The notes: generated by a model not told the origin, from the letters alone. A stretch of DNA of 64,000 bases from an uncultured Alphaproteobacteria bacterium (GCA_944390585.1 CALXQI010000015.1:124001-188000); one strand, 5' to 3'; numbered from the stretch's first letter, positions 33,378-42,314 are shown. Made by a program: numbers and translations.

Positions 33378-34331
33378 ATGGATGCTCCCATAAGTACGGC
33401 GTTCGTTTTCCCTGGGCAAGGATCGCAAAAAATTGGAATGAGTGTTTCTCTAATAAGTGCGTATCGCAGCGGGGAGAATATGGTGCGGCTGATAGAAAGC
33501 GTTACATCTTGTCCTGTTTTAAGTTTGATTAATAATGGCCCTATAGAAAGATTGACTGAGACAAGGAATGCGCAAATTGCTATTTTTGCAACAAGTTACG
33601 CAACATTACATGTTTTGAAAGAGGAGTTTGGTTTTTCTGTTGAACGCAATGTTTCTTTTATGGCCGGACATTCACTTGGAGAATATACAGCGCTATGTGC
33701 GGCGTCTGTTATGTCTGTAGAAGATACTGCCAAGCTTGTATTGCGTCGTGGAGAATTAATGGGTTCTGCTGCAAATGACGAATATTCCATGTGCGCCATC
33801 ATTGGCATGAACTATGCGGCAGTTGTTGATTTGCTAGAAAAGTATGATGCTGGGGACTATGTTGTTGCTATTGCAAACGATAATTCTAACACACAAGTTG
33901 TCGTGAGTGGTCATACAAAAGCTGTGCAAGACGTCGCAGATAGAGCAAAAAAAGCTGGTGCCAAAAATGCTATTTTTTTAAATACAAGTGGTGCATTTCA
34001 CTGCAAACTGATGTCAGAGGCTGCATTTGCTTTTGATTCTGTGTTAGGTACTGTAGAAATGCATGAACCATCTGTTCCTGTTGTTTTGAATTTTACAGGC
34101 ACACTGCTTGATAGTGTTAATGCCTTGCCTGCCATGTTGCTTGGGCAAATGGTTGGTTGTGTAAGGTGGCGAGAGTGTGTAAATTATATGGTGAGACAAG
34201 GTGTGAAACGCATTGTGGAGATAGGAGAAAGTACAGTTTTAACAAAGATGGCAAAGCGTGATTATCCTGACTTGGAAATGATCAATTTGGGGACGGTTTT
34301 AGAAATAGAAAAATTTATGCGCATTCGATGA
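33378..34331 (+). CDS. fabD: FabD, malonyl-CoA:ACP transacylase
   Basis: Loads malonyl groups onto acyl carrier protein for fatty acid synthesis. The 317 residues show FVFPGQGSQKIGM, the nucleophile motif GHSLGEY, the arginine site LRRGELM, the catalytic histidine in GAFHCKLM, and QMVGCVRWRECVNYM near the end. Length normal. The stop codon is followed after 1 nt by the nuoB start, so the two genes are read together. The codon use is richer in GC than in neighbours. Confidence 0.94.
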   Translation: MDAPISTAFVFPGQGSQKIGMSVSLISAYRSGENMVRLIESVTSCPVLSLINNGPIERLTETRNAQIAIFATSYATLHVLKEEFGFSVERNVSFMAGHSLGEYTALCAASVMSVEDTAKLVLRRGELMGSAANDEYSMCAIIGMNYAAVVDLLEKYDAGDYVVAIANDNSNTQVVVSGHTKAVQDVADRAKKAGAKNAIFLNTSGAFHCKLMSEAAFAFDSVLGTVEMHEPSVPVVLNFTGTLLDSVNALPAMLLGQMVGCVRWRECVNYMVRQGVKRIVEIGESTVLTKMAKRDYPDLEMINLGTVLEIEKFMRIR

Positions 34332-34332
34332 T

Positions 34333-34767
34333 ATGAAAAACATTTTTTTGTGTAAGTTAAAAGATGTGGCTAATTGGGCAAGCAAACACTCTATGTGGCC
34401 GCTTGCATTTGGTACTTCTTGTTGTGCTATAGAAATGATGCACGCAGCAGGTAGTAGGACAGATCTTGATATGTATGGATGCCTGTTTAGAGCGGGCCCA
34501 AAACAGGCAGATTTGATGATTGTTGCTGGTACCATCACTGTAAAAATGGTTGATGTAGTTAAAACTTTGTATGATCAAATGCTAGAGCCAAAATACGTTA
34601 TAGCAATGGGGAGTTGTGCCGCAACAGGTGGCATATATGAGAATTCTCCGTCTGTCGTTAAAGGTGTGGATAAAATCATTCCTGTTGATGTTGTGGTTAA
34701 CGGCTGCCCTCCCCTCCCCGAGGATCTGGTAAAAGGTGTTTTGCAACTGATGGAAAAGAAAGGATAA
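34333..34767 (+). CDS. nuoB: NuoB, NADH-quinone oxidoreductase subunit B
   Basis: NuoB carries the terminal N2 4Fe-4S cluster of complex I. All four ligand cysteines are present: the adjacent pair in TSCCAIEMMHAAG, one in AMGSCAATGG and one in NGCPPLPEDL. The 144 residues lack only the short N-terminal extension seen in many relatives. It normally sits in a nuoABC... operon; here it is alone, directly behind fabD with a 1-nt gap, and has no ribosome site of its own, so it depends on the fabD transcript. Confidence 0.93.
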   Translation: MKNIFLCKLKDVANWASKHSMWPLAFGTSCCAIEMMHAAGSRTDLDMYGCLFRAGPKQADLMIVAGTITVKMVDVVKTLYDQMLEPKYVIAMGSCAATGGIYENSPSVVKGVDKIIPVDVVVNGCPPLPEDLVKGVLQLMEKKG

Positions 34768-34775
34768 ATAAAGAA

Positions 34776-36221
34776 TTAACACTCAAAGTATTCTCTTAAT
34801 TCAAATTTTTCAATAATTTCTTGCACGGCATTTTTAAAAATTTCTATATTGTACGACTCATCAAAAAAAGTGTTTTGTATTTGTGCATAATCTAGTTTTA
34901 TATTTATTCCAAACCTTTTTGCAAGGGCAAATGGAGATGTAGAACGCACCATCCTAACTATAGCATTATCAGCTAAATGTATAACTTTTATTCCAAGCAG
35001 TCTAAATATAAGAAATATAAAATTATCTTCACACATTAATTGATAATGGTCAAGACGATCGTTCACACAAAAATCTACTATATTAGAGTACACCTCATCA
35101 TCAACTTGAAATTCATGTATAAACATAAGGCTTTGTACAAATTTACAAGCATCTACATATTCATCTGTTATAGTATAACAATAATTTTGTTTTATTTGCT
35201 TTTTAAATCCAAGAATTACTTCTTTTAATCTATCGCTGTCCAGAAAATGTTCAGAAATCATCATTTCATCACTATTAATTAAATCATCAAATATCTTAAA
35301 TACCTCCTTCATACTATCTTGATTGTTATTTTTGGTATTTTTAATATTAAATATAATATCTATAAGCGCATCTATTAATTCTTCATTTTGATTTCTATAT
35401 ACATTAATTTTATTTATAAATTGCCTTGTAAATGTTTCAATCATTTGACGCATACTCTTGCATTCTTGATTTGTAATACTCTGTGTAATCATAAGATAAC
35501 AATTGAATTGTAGACGGAATCTATTAACATAGCTTTTACATAAATAGTAAAAATATTTTCTAAAATCTGCCATTTTTTTATCTCTTTCAATCATATTAAT
35601 TTTACCTGATGAATGATTACGATATATATTAGAAACATATTTTATATCTTTAGTATTCATATTAGGAAATGTTTTTTTCAATTCATCAATTTCTTTGTTT
35701 GTCTCATTTATTATTTCAAAAATACTTTTGTCTTCTATATCTGCTATTGTATTAGAAATGTATTTACTAGAATCAAGAATTTTACTCATCATATACTCTT
35801 CATTTTCTATATTTTGTATTTTTTTAAATACATGTGACTTTTCTCTTACAGTTTTTAAAAGATCTTTACTTGTTGTTTCATCAATAATGTTTTCAAAGTA
35901 TCTTGTGCGTTTTTTACAATAAACAACTCTTTGATACATTTCATATTCTTCATTATGCTCGAGTTTTTGAAAAATGCTTTCCTGAATATCAGATGTTCTT
36001 TCATTAATTATATACATATATTCATTTTCTTTTACATTACATGGATATATTTGTACATCTTGCATCTTTCTGATAAAGGCAATATTATTTTTTTCATACA
36101 ATTTAATGTGTAATATGCCATTAAACCCAGATAAAAGTGATTTTGCATCCTTACTAGATATACCAAGCAATTTTGTTAATCTACACTTTAACATAACTTG
36201 TTTTGTATTCCATCTAGGCAT
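34776..36221 (-). CDS. Large helical hypothetical protein, body of a signal-peptide gene
   Basis: 481 residues, almost all helical and rich in Ile, Asn, Lys and Glu; no family recognised. Segments such as IENEEYMMSKILDSSKYISNTI and EVFKIFDDLINSDEMMISEHF could form coiled coils. The start ATG (36221) has no ribosome site. Upstream, in the same frame and separated by a TAA and one codon, lies a signal-peptide frame (36225-36347). The natural protein was thus probably secreted and about 522 residues long, with one nonsense change at codon 41. Unlike neighbouring secreted genes its coding strand is not G-rich. Confidence 0.65.
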   Translation of the reverse strand: MPRWNTKQVMLKCRLTKLLGISSKDAKSLLSGFNGILHIKLYEKNNIAFIRKMQDVQIYPCNVKENEYMYIINERTSDIQESIFQKLEHNEEYEMYQRVVYCKKRTRYFENIIDETTSKDLLKTVREKSHVFKKIQNIENEEYMMSKILDSSKYISNTIADIEDKSIFEIINETNKEIDELKKTFPNMNTKDIKYVSNIYRNHSSGKINMIERDKKMADFRKYFYYLCKSYVNRFRLQFNCYLMITQSITNQECKSMRQMIETFTRQFINKINVYRNQNEELIDALIDIIFNIKNTKNNNQDSMKEVFKIFDDLINSDEMMISEHFLDSDRLKEVILGFKKQIKQNYCYTITDEYVDACKFVQSLMFIHEFQVDDEVYSNIVDFCVNDRLDHYQLMCEDNFIFLIFRLLGIKVIHLADNAIVRMVRSTSPFALAKRFGINIKLDYAQIQNTFFDESYNIEIFKNAVQEIIEKFELREYFEC

Positions 36222-36224
36222 ATT

Positions 36225-36347
36225 TTATATTAGTTGCTGTAGTAAACATTCTGGCTCTTGTTGTCTTATTTGATTTAATTGTTGATCGTAAATATTTAAA
36301 CAAAAACATTTTGATATCAACAATAATGCAAAGAATATATACTTCAT
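36225..36347 (-). CDS. Short signal-peptide frame upstream of 34776-36221
   Basis: An ATG at 36347 encodes 40 residues: signal peptide MKYIFFALLLISKCFC, then LNIYDQQLNQIRQQEPECLL and a stop TAA (36227-36225). The next gene starts 4 bases later in the same frame. It is either the severed N terminus of that gene or a tiny exported peptide. The first seems more likely, because every neighbour of this type is a longer secreted protein. Confidence 0.45.
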   Translation of the reverse strand: MKYIFFALLLISKCFCLNIYDQQLNQIRQQEPECLLQQLI

Positions 36348-36501
36348 ACACTTAAAAAATGCGTACACAGGATAATTGTATCACAAATGCAAAAACTAAC
36401 TACACTAATAATATATATGATACAAATACTAAAATTTTTAATAATATTTTAAATATTGTAACAAATAAAACCACTATTACTATTCAAACAGAATACATTG
36501 T

Positions 36502-36541
36502 GCTATAATCAATCCAGTGTGTTGTTTTAGTTATGTGTATG
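36502..36541 (+). promoter_or_regulatory. Leader/promoter segment of the 36.5 kb secreted gene
   Basis: CTATAAT followed by CAATCCAGTGTGTTGTT and TTATGTGT just before the start codon at 36539. A near copy is found at 38222-38262 without a gene behind it, which supports a conserved control segment. The -35 box is not clear. Confidence 0.4.
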
Positions 36542-37108
36542 AAAAAGGTATTTCTGTGTGGACTTTTGTTATCGCTTGCAAACTGCTTTTGTGAGCATGA
36601 TGTGAAGATAAAGATCATAGGGTTAAATCTTGAGGAGTATGATGGAAAGGTGAGTGGTGATGTATGGGATATGGTACAAAGTAGTGGAAGGATGATGGTG
36701 GAGGGAAAATTAAGCAATATTTTTGGCATAGAGAAAAGTGAAGCCAAGCAGATTGTGGATAGTGTAAAAGCGGACTGAACGCTACGCGCAATTGTCTATG
36801 CTGATATGGGGTGTATTATGCTGGTGCAGGAGAGAGGGATTAAGATGAAGAAAATTGGAGGCGGTTGCGGTATGCAAAACATTGTGTATACAACGGATAC
36901 AGCAACTATGTATATGCCTGAAAATGTCTATGTTGAGAAGATGAAGAGGGAATGTTGGACGTTGTACGAGTGCGTGATGTATACGGAGAGTGGTAAGTTG
37001 TACTGTGATGGTATGTGGAATAGAAGAATAATGGATTTTATAAGGAAAAAAAGTACGTTTTATGATGAGGTTATTGATGTGTGGGGGAAATACATGGCGT
37101 GTGTATAA
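36539..37108 (+). pseudogene. N-terminal part of a decayed secreted gene (paralogue of 27820)
   Basis: Signal peptide MKKVFLCGLLLSLANCFC, then EHDVKIKIIGLNLEEYDG. The frame meets TGA at 36776-36778, continues in the same frame (TLRAIVYADMGCIMLV, with an ATG at 36806) to 37108 and then shifts: the rest of the gene is in the frame 37062-38114. Alignment with 27820-28644 runs through both pieces, so one nonsense change and one frameshift inactivate it. The whole original gene covered 36539-38114, about 525 residues. Confidence 0.75.
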
Positions 37109-38114
37109 TGGGTTTCGCGGTTTTGTAGATTGTGGAGATGGAGATGATGTTGATATTGATGTTGTAAAGCTTGCTAGTGTGCTGAAGGGATATAGTGAAC
37201 GTTGCATGGAAGGGTGTGAGATATGGAATGCAGAATATGCCGCAAAATGGAAAGAATGGAAAAAAGAGTATGAAAGTGATGTTGCATTCTACAAAGATGT
37301 GATGAAAAGTAGACATGGAAGACAAGCTATGAGAATTATAAATTATTGGAATCAGTGGAAAGACGTGTATTGTGGTGTTAGATGGAAATTAGAAAAAGAA
37401 ATTACGCATTTGTCCGTGTATGCTGAAGGTGATAAACATGAACAATACGGGGAAGTGATGGAAGTAGTGCGTTTAATGCTGGAATTTTATGATAATGTGA
37501 ATGTTGACATTTGTGTGAAGTGCGAATGTGGAAGATATATACGTAAGATGTGGTGTTACTGGAGGTGCGGTAAAATTAAAGCACAGGAATTATTGGAAAT
37601 GATGTTGAATTGGTGGGGAAAAGAAGAGAAATATGTTGGATATGTGAATGATATGTTGGCAGGAGGCTTTTGGAGTATGGTGCAGCAACGAGTGGGAATA
37701 GGAAAAAAGCATTGGTGTGAGGTGAAAGAATGGAGGATGGCAAGGTTTTTAATAGGTATGTGGCGCAAAATCAACAGGTGTATGGGTGTAGAGATGATGG
37801 GTTGGGATGTGGGTTACCCGGGTATGATTGAAAAACGGAAGGAAATGCGAGAAAAGCTGCTTGAGAGGTTAGGGGTGGATGATATGTTTCTGCAACGTTG
37901 TGGTGTTAGTTTGATGTGTTGCTATGATGGTAGGATTATTAGGGAAAGTATATTGGGATGTGCGTTAGGGATTGCTAATGAGTTAAATGTGGAATCTTAC
38001 CTAGAACGTGAGATGATTGATGAGTTTAATGGGCGTGTGGGGGAGAATAAAACAGCTGAAGTTGTGATAAAGAAAAAGATGAAGATGGTGAAAAAGATAT
38101 TTGGGTTATTGTAA
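37062..38114 (+). CDS. C-terminal part of the decayed secreted gene, open for 350 codons
   Basis: The first codons overlap the end of the previous frame; true homology begins near residue 15. The product is rich in Trp, Cys and basic residues (WCYWRCGKIKAQELLEMMLNWWG), has no signal peptide, and carries the block QRCGVSLMCCYDGRIIRES shared with 28657-29223. The reading frame is long and clean, so decay is recent or this part is still translated. Function unknown. Confidence 0.55.
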   Translation: MMRLLMCGGNTWRVYNGFRGFVDCGDGDDVDIDVVKLASVLKGYSERCMEGCEIWNAEYAAKWKEWKKEYESDVAFYKDVMKSRHGRQAMRIINYWNQWKDVYCGVRWKLEKEITHLSVYAEGDKHEQYGEVMEVVRLMLEFYDNVNVDICVKCECGRYIRKMWCYWRCGKIKAQELLEMMLNWWGKEEKYVGYVNDMLAGGFWSMVQQRVGIGKKHWCEVKEWRMARFLIGMWRKINRCMGVEMMGWDVGYPGMIEKRKEMREKLLERLGVDDMFLQRCGVSLMCCYDGRIIRESILGCALGIANELNVESYLEREMIDEFNGRVGENKTAEVVIKKKMKMVKKIFGLL

Positions 38115-38221
38115 CTATGTGATGTTGATGTGCAGATGTTCATATAAATAACACAAGATGCTAGCGCCTTTTTAATTGCAATACATAAATACTCTGTATT
38201 ATTGTCCAGTTTATACTGCGT

Positions 38222-38262
38222 CGTTCTATAATCAGTCCAGTGTGCTGTTAGCTATCTGTAAC
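38222..38262 (+). repeat. Orphan copy of the secreted-gene promoter segment
   Basis: TTCTATAATCAGTCCAGTGTG followed by CTGTTAGCTATCTGTAAC resembles 36502-36541 closely, but no signal peptide or gene follows. It marks the start of a lost duplicate, now followed by the Rpn remnant. Confidence 0.5.
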
Positions 38263-38324
38263 ACGTAATTCTGTAATTTACAATATTTGCGTACTTATTC
38301 AAACATAAATCAATTTCTAACAGC

Positions 38325-38582
38325 TTGCATCATGCCTTCAACAGTGTATTGTTTATAGCTGGCAGCGTTGCTTGCGTGCCACCTATCGCGATCTGTTCAG
38401 CATCAAAGTTATCCCAAACCTCCTTATTCCCACTAATCATTCTTAATTCACTAATAGCTGTTGCTACTTCCTTTATTTCTAGAAATTTTTCCGGAAGTCA
38501 ACCCGGATTTTTGATGAAGTTTATCCAAATATTAAACTCACTTAATGGTTGTATAAAAGTAATATTCAACTCAACTTTCTAA
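38325..38582 (-). pseudogene. Remnant of an Rpn-family nuclease gene (second copy)
   Basis: The DNA 38325-38570 is a diverged direct copy of about 38660-38885, inside the neighbouring Rpn-like gene (shared TTATCCCAAAC, CTTATTCCCACTAATCATTC and CCGGAAGTC). It carries small deletions, and no frame spans it. A decayed 3' fragment. Confidence 0.65.
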
Positions 38583-39342
38583 TATCATCGATACTAAGGC
38601 CAGTTGCTTGTGATATTTGATTAATATCTACACCTAGACGCAACAAATTCCTTGCTACTTGCACCATGCCTTCCTCTCTACCTCGTTTATAGCTAGCCCT
38701 ATTGCTTGCGTGCCACTTGTTCATCTCGATTTGTCGAGCTGTAAAGTTATCCCAAACTTCCTTATTCCCACTAATCATTCTTAATTCACTCATAGCTGCT
38801 GCCACCTCCTTTATTTCCAAAAACCTCTCCGGAAGTCTCCCCGGATTCTTAATAAAATTCATCCAAATATTAAACATCTCACTTAACGGATGCTTTGGCA
38901 TGTTCTTTAATTTTGGCAACTCGATAATAAACTGTCTCATCTTCTCACTCGCTACCTCAATTGGATCTACACCATTGTCCTTGTACATATCAACAATTTC
39001 ATGAAAGCACGCCTTCCTTGATGTTGCAGCATACCCTGTTATCCAAATAGAGATGATATCTGGTAAATCACTGTAATCTTCTCCCTCGTTCAAGTTCTGC
39101 GTTCTTAGCCTTGCTTGATAGAAAGAGGCACGATCTACTATACTACCATCGTTGATACACTGCATCTCGATATTGACAATCGTCCCATTATCTGTAGTTG
39201 CGACAATATCCATTCTGATAGATTTTTCTGTTGGCTTAATCTTTTTATACTAAGTCTGTCCAAGCTCAACACTATTTATCTGGGGGCTACCATTCAGTAT
39301 GGAATTAAGCAAGCTCTCCTCATGCCCCTTTGATCCAAACAT
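38566..39342 (-). pseudogene. Rpn family recombination-promoting nuclease/putative transposase (nonsense-interrupted)
   Basis: PD-(D/E)XK nuclease of the PDDEXK_2/Rpn group, common in AT-rich symbionts. The frame 38566-39213 (215 residues) holds the core MDIVATTDNGTIVNIEMQ (catalytic D...E-x-Q), RASFYQARL, the helical middle (MFNIWMNFIKNPGRLPERFLEIKEVAAAM) and the C-terminal RGREEGMVQVARNLLRLGVDINQISQATGLS. The N-terminal part MFGSKGHEESLLNSILNG, with ISSVEL-type INSVELGQT, lies in the same frame upstream (from 39342) but is cut off by TAG at 39252-39250. The family start is further upstream still. No terminal inverted repeats were seen. Confidence 0.8.
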
Positions 39343-39420
39343 AGACAGGCAGTACACCCATCCATACACACAGCCAAGTGCTACATTTAGCACTCTAACA
39401 AAAAATTGTCATTATTCAAA

Positions 39421-40368
39421 TTAACAGTCGTATACATTTGTATATAATTCATCACTACTTGGAACTGGTGAATCAATAGCAAATTTTACAGCATCATCCA
39501 TGATATTATTTACTTCATTTTCAATATCATCAATTATATTTTGTTCCAAGTGTTTGGCAAGCCTAGCTATAGGATCACGATTCTTTTTGACATCATCAAC
39601 CTCCGAGCGAGTCCTATAGGTACATGGATCAGACATAGAATGTCCACGGTATCTATAAGTATCCATATGCAATAATATAGGACCATTACCATTTTTAATG
39701 TATTCATATCCCTGTTTTGTTTTTTCTATAACGTCCAAAACATCCATTCCATCAACATCTATTTGTGGAATGCCAAAACCCTCGCACCTTGCGCCTATGT
39801 CGCTGCATGATGCAGACCTTGTTACTGAAGTTCCCATAGCATATTTATTATCCTCCAAAATAAACATGGCTGGCAATTTCCAAAGGGAGGCCATATTGAA
39901 TGATTCATATACTTGTCCTTGATTGGCAGCTCCATCACCAAAATATATGGCGCATATACCTCCATCATTTTTGTATTTATGAGCAAATGCAATGCCTGTT
40001 CCTATCGATACTTGAGATCCAACAATTCCATGCCCACCATAAAAATTATTTTCACGAGAGTACATGTGCATTGAACCGCCCTTCCCTCCTGACGCACCTG
40101 TTGCTTTGCCGCACAATTCTGCTAATACAAACTTTGGCTCAACACCGCATGCTATCATGTGTGCATGATCTCTATATCCAGTAATTTGTGAATTCAACGA
40201 TTTATCAAGCACGTGATTAACACCTGTTACAACAGCCTCCTGCCCAATATATAAATGACAAAAACCGCTTATCAATCCTTCTGTATACAGAGCTGCAGCC
40301 CTTTCTTCACATGATCTAATAAGCAGCATATCTCTGTACAATAATCCGTAGTCCACAAGTTTATGCAA
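39421..40368 (-). CDS. pdhA: Pyruvate dehydrogenase E1 component, alpha subunit
   Basis: Thiamine-diphosphate-dependent E1 alpha, which decarboxylates pyruvate for acetyl-CoA synthesis. The 315 residues contain RSCEERAAALYTEGLISGFCHLYIGQEA, HMIACGVEPK, GKGGSMHMYS, the TPP motif GDGAANQGQVYESFNMASLWKLP...NKYAMGTS, and the phosphorylation-loop region YRYRGHSMSDPCTYRT. Full length. pdhB and pdhC are not adjacent, so the complex is encoded at scattered sites. Confidence 0.94.
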   Translation of the reverse strand: MHKLVDYGLLYRDMLLIRSCEERAAALYTEGLISGFCHLYIGQEAVVTGVNHVLDKSLNSQITGYRDHAHMIACGVEPKFVLAELCGKATGASGGKGGSMHMYSRENNFYGGHGIVGSQVSIGTGIAFAHKYKNDGGICAIYFGDGAANQGQVYESFNMASLWKLPAMFILEDNKYAMGTSVTRSASCSDIGARCEGFGIPQIDVDGMDVLDVIEKTKQGYEYIKNGNGPILLHMDTYRYRGHSMSDPCTYRTRSEVDDVKKNRDPIARLAKHLEQNIIDDIENEVNNIMDDAVKFAIDSPVPSSDELYTNVYDC

Positions 40369-40514
40369 AAAGCTTACAATGCTATTATATCAAATACCGT
40401 ATGTGGTGTTAATAAAATACGGACGCGCAACTAACTGCAAAACAAGCATTAAGTAAACATATATAAATTTATTGTTAAAAATCTTTGACTATTATATCAA
40501 ATACATTTATGTCT

Positions 40515-40814
40515 TTATTTTTTACTCATCATGCAAAAAAAGTCGTCATATTCTACTTCTTCGTACCTGCCTATCACTAAAGAAGCGAAATGTATATAAT
40601 CACCATCATCATTAATAACACCTATTGGAACTTTTATAAACTCGCCACATGGGATTGATATTATAGGTCGTGACTTCCTAGGGAGTCTTGACTTCCTGTA
40701 TGCATTTTGTAAACACTCATTTTCAGGTACAGTGCTGCAAGACGCTTGTTTTGCTGTATCGCTTCCATGACTAATGCTTAACAAACAAATACACGCAAAC
40801 AATATCTTTTTCAT
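40515..40814 (-). CDS. Small secreted protein of the SHGS/SYGS signal-peptide group
   Basis: 99 residues with signal peptide MKKILFACICLLSISHGS, the same type as the products of 42315, 44292 and 45817. The mature part has three cysteines (ASCSTVPENECLQ, SIPCGEF), a basic stretch (RKSRLPRKSRP) and ends KK. Unknown family. It stands alone, in a 500-bp stretch next to the small gene at 40889. Confidence 0.7.
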   Translation of the reverse strand: MKKILFACICLLSISHGSDTAKQASCSTVPENECLQNAYRKSRLPRKSRPIISIPCGEFIKVPIGVINDDGDYIHFASLVIGRYEEVEYDDFFCMMSKK

Positions 40815-40888
40815 TTCATAACATCTATTTACAAATTACTCTTTAAGTGTAGCATTTGCAAAGAAACTTCACAAGCTAAGAGGTTAAC

Positions 40889-41035
40889 TTACTTAGACAT
40901 TTCCATTTCCCAAATTCCTACTTCGCAAACATAATCCATTAACGATGTATCCTGTGCCGCTATTACATTATTTATACCTATACAACAGGTATTTGTAATG
41001 CACATGCATATAAGTAACATTCTTGCAATATTCAT
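40889..41035 (-). CDS. Very small secreted peptide, 48 residues
   Basis: ATG at 41035, stop TAA at 40891-40889. The first 20 residues MNIARMLLICMCITNTCCIG match the signal type of the secreted family (compare MNIKGILLACMCL and MSIARILLAVCL). The mature part is only about 28 residues (VIAAQDTSLMDYVCEVGIWEMEMSK). Too short for the usual gene cut-off. It may be a truncated family member or a real exported peptide; the clean stop, with TAAGTTAAC around it, fits either. Confidence 0.5.
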   Translation of the reverse strand: MNIARMLLICMCITNTCCIGINNVIAAQDTSLMDYVCEVGIWEMEMSK

Positions 41036-41212
41036 AAAAAACTTCTATTTACAATTGCTTCGCGAGTATAGCATTAACACATTGGTTTAGCAATTATGTT
41101 TTTTTGTAAAATATATTTTATTTTATTATTGATGATTTCTTAGCAAATAATTATTAATATTTATAGAAAATGCATATAATTTACATTATTCTAGCATAAC
41201 AATACATCTTAT

Positions 41213-41226
41213 AAAAAAGCGGGACA
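41213..41226 (+). promoter_or_regulatory. AAAAAAGCGGGACA motif upstream of a phage-like gene
   Basis: The same 14 bases occur at 56157-56170 and 56264-56277, upstream of the terminase gene. Here they lie about 100 bp before the ATG at 41323. Exact function unknown; a shared control site or RNA leader is possible. Confidence 0.4.
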
Positions 41227-41322
41227 AAAAATTTCTTGTTACAAATTTTTTTGTGTGTAAAGATCAATATAGGTAGTAGATGTGGCTGCTACTTCAATTT
41301 AAAAATCTTTTTGGAGGTAACA

Positions 41323-41712
41323 ATGAACAGATTCATATTAAAAGTAATGTATGATGATGCAGAGGTAATTTCTACAACGCACGCTGTACAAATTTGTGCA
41401 CCGCTTGAGAAATATGACATTATGCGTAGCATAAGCGGTACACCAGTTTTAAACCCATTACCAATATGTGATAAATATAAAATCGTTATACATACAAAGC
41501 AGATACCAAATATATCTTACTTAAAAATTGGTGGATTATACAAAATAGAATCGATAATAACGTTTAAAACAACAAAAGATATTTTACATGAATACGTAGC
41601 AGATTCTGTAAAAAAGAAAGGTGATACAGTACTATATAGACCAATTTTTAAGGCATACTTAGTCAAATATCACATTAGTAATGAATGGACATTAGAGTTT
41701 GAGGAAACTTAA
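41323..41712 (+). CDS. Phage-like hypothetical protein with strong ribosome site
   Basis: The ATG at 41323 follows a perfect GGAGGT site; the longer frame from 41236 would include it. The 129 residues (MNRFILKVMYDDAEVISTTH...HISNEWTLEFEET) are a mix of strands without signal peptide. The start resembles the 62283-62951 product only weakly (KFLKLKYN). The strong ribosome site and the AAAAAAGCGGGACA motif upstream link it to the terminase and the right-edge phage genes, so a phage or GTA structural role is suspected. No domain was recognised. Confidence 0.55.
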   Translation: MNRFILKVMYDDAEVISTTHAVQICAPLEKYDIMRSISGTPVLNPLPICDKYKIVIHTKQIPNISYLKIGGLYKIESIITFKTTKDILHEYVADSVKKKGDTVLYRPIFKAYLVKYHISNEWTLEFEET

Positions 41713-41844
41713 TTTTGCGTTTTGGAATAAATGTAATAAAATTATAGTACCGTCCGTAGTAAGGCAAAAGCATGAGTGTAATTGGTCAGGACATAACAGT
41801 AGCAGCTAGCATTTATGGTTTTGGGTTTACGTATAGCGGACGGT

Positions 41845-42282
41845 ATGTGTGAAGAGTTTTGGAAGATTTTTACAAATTCAGTAATAAGGATTGCAAATCG
41901 CAAAATACAAAAAACAAAAAGTATCATTCAGCCAAGTATTACTATTACAAAACGTGAGAAAGTATTGGCTATACCTGACAGATATGTGGAAGTTGTAAAA
42001 ATGACAAAACAAGAAAAAAGGAAGTTTATATCTGCTAAAATTCTTGATTTACACGGATGTACAACAGAAACATTGTTTGATAAGTTGCAAGCTTTTTGTG
42101 AAAAAAGTATACAAAATGGAATACAAAACGTCACAATTATTACTGGAAAAGGACAAAATATTATAAGATCAAAAACAGAAAAATGGCTTCTATACTCTAG
42201 TAAATATATTATTAGTTATGATGAAAAAAAGGATAAATACAATCAAAGTGGTGCGTTTATTGTTAGGTTGAGAAAAATATAA
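41845..42282 (+). CDS. Smr-domain protein
   Basis: The Smr domain is a nucleic-acid-binding or nicking module. Key blocks are ILDLHGCTTETLFDKLQAFCEKSIQNG, VTIITGKGQNIIRSKTEKWL (the usual G-x-G loop, TGKG) and GAFIVRLRK. The N-terminal 70 residues are basic. The longest frame starts at 41815; the ATG at 41845 (MCEEFWKIFTN) is used here, but no ribosome site decides. Alphaproteobacterial Smr proteins of this size exist widely; exact role unknown. Confidence 0.75.
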   Translation: MCEEFWKIFTNSVIRIANRKIQKTKSIIQPSITITKREKVLAIPDRYVEVVKMTKQEKRKFISAKILDLHGCTTETLFDKLQAFCEKSIQNGIQNVTIITGKGQNIIRSKTEKWLLYSSKYIISYDEKKDKYNQSGAFIVRLRKI

Positions 42283-42314
42283 TTGCCATTAAAATGTTTA
42301 TAAATGGAGTTTTT

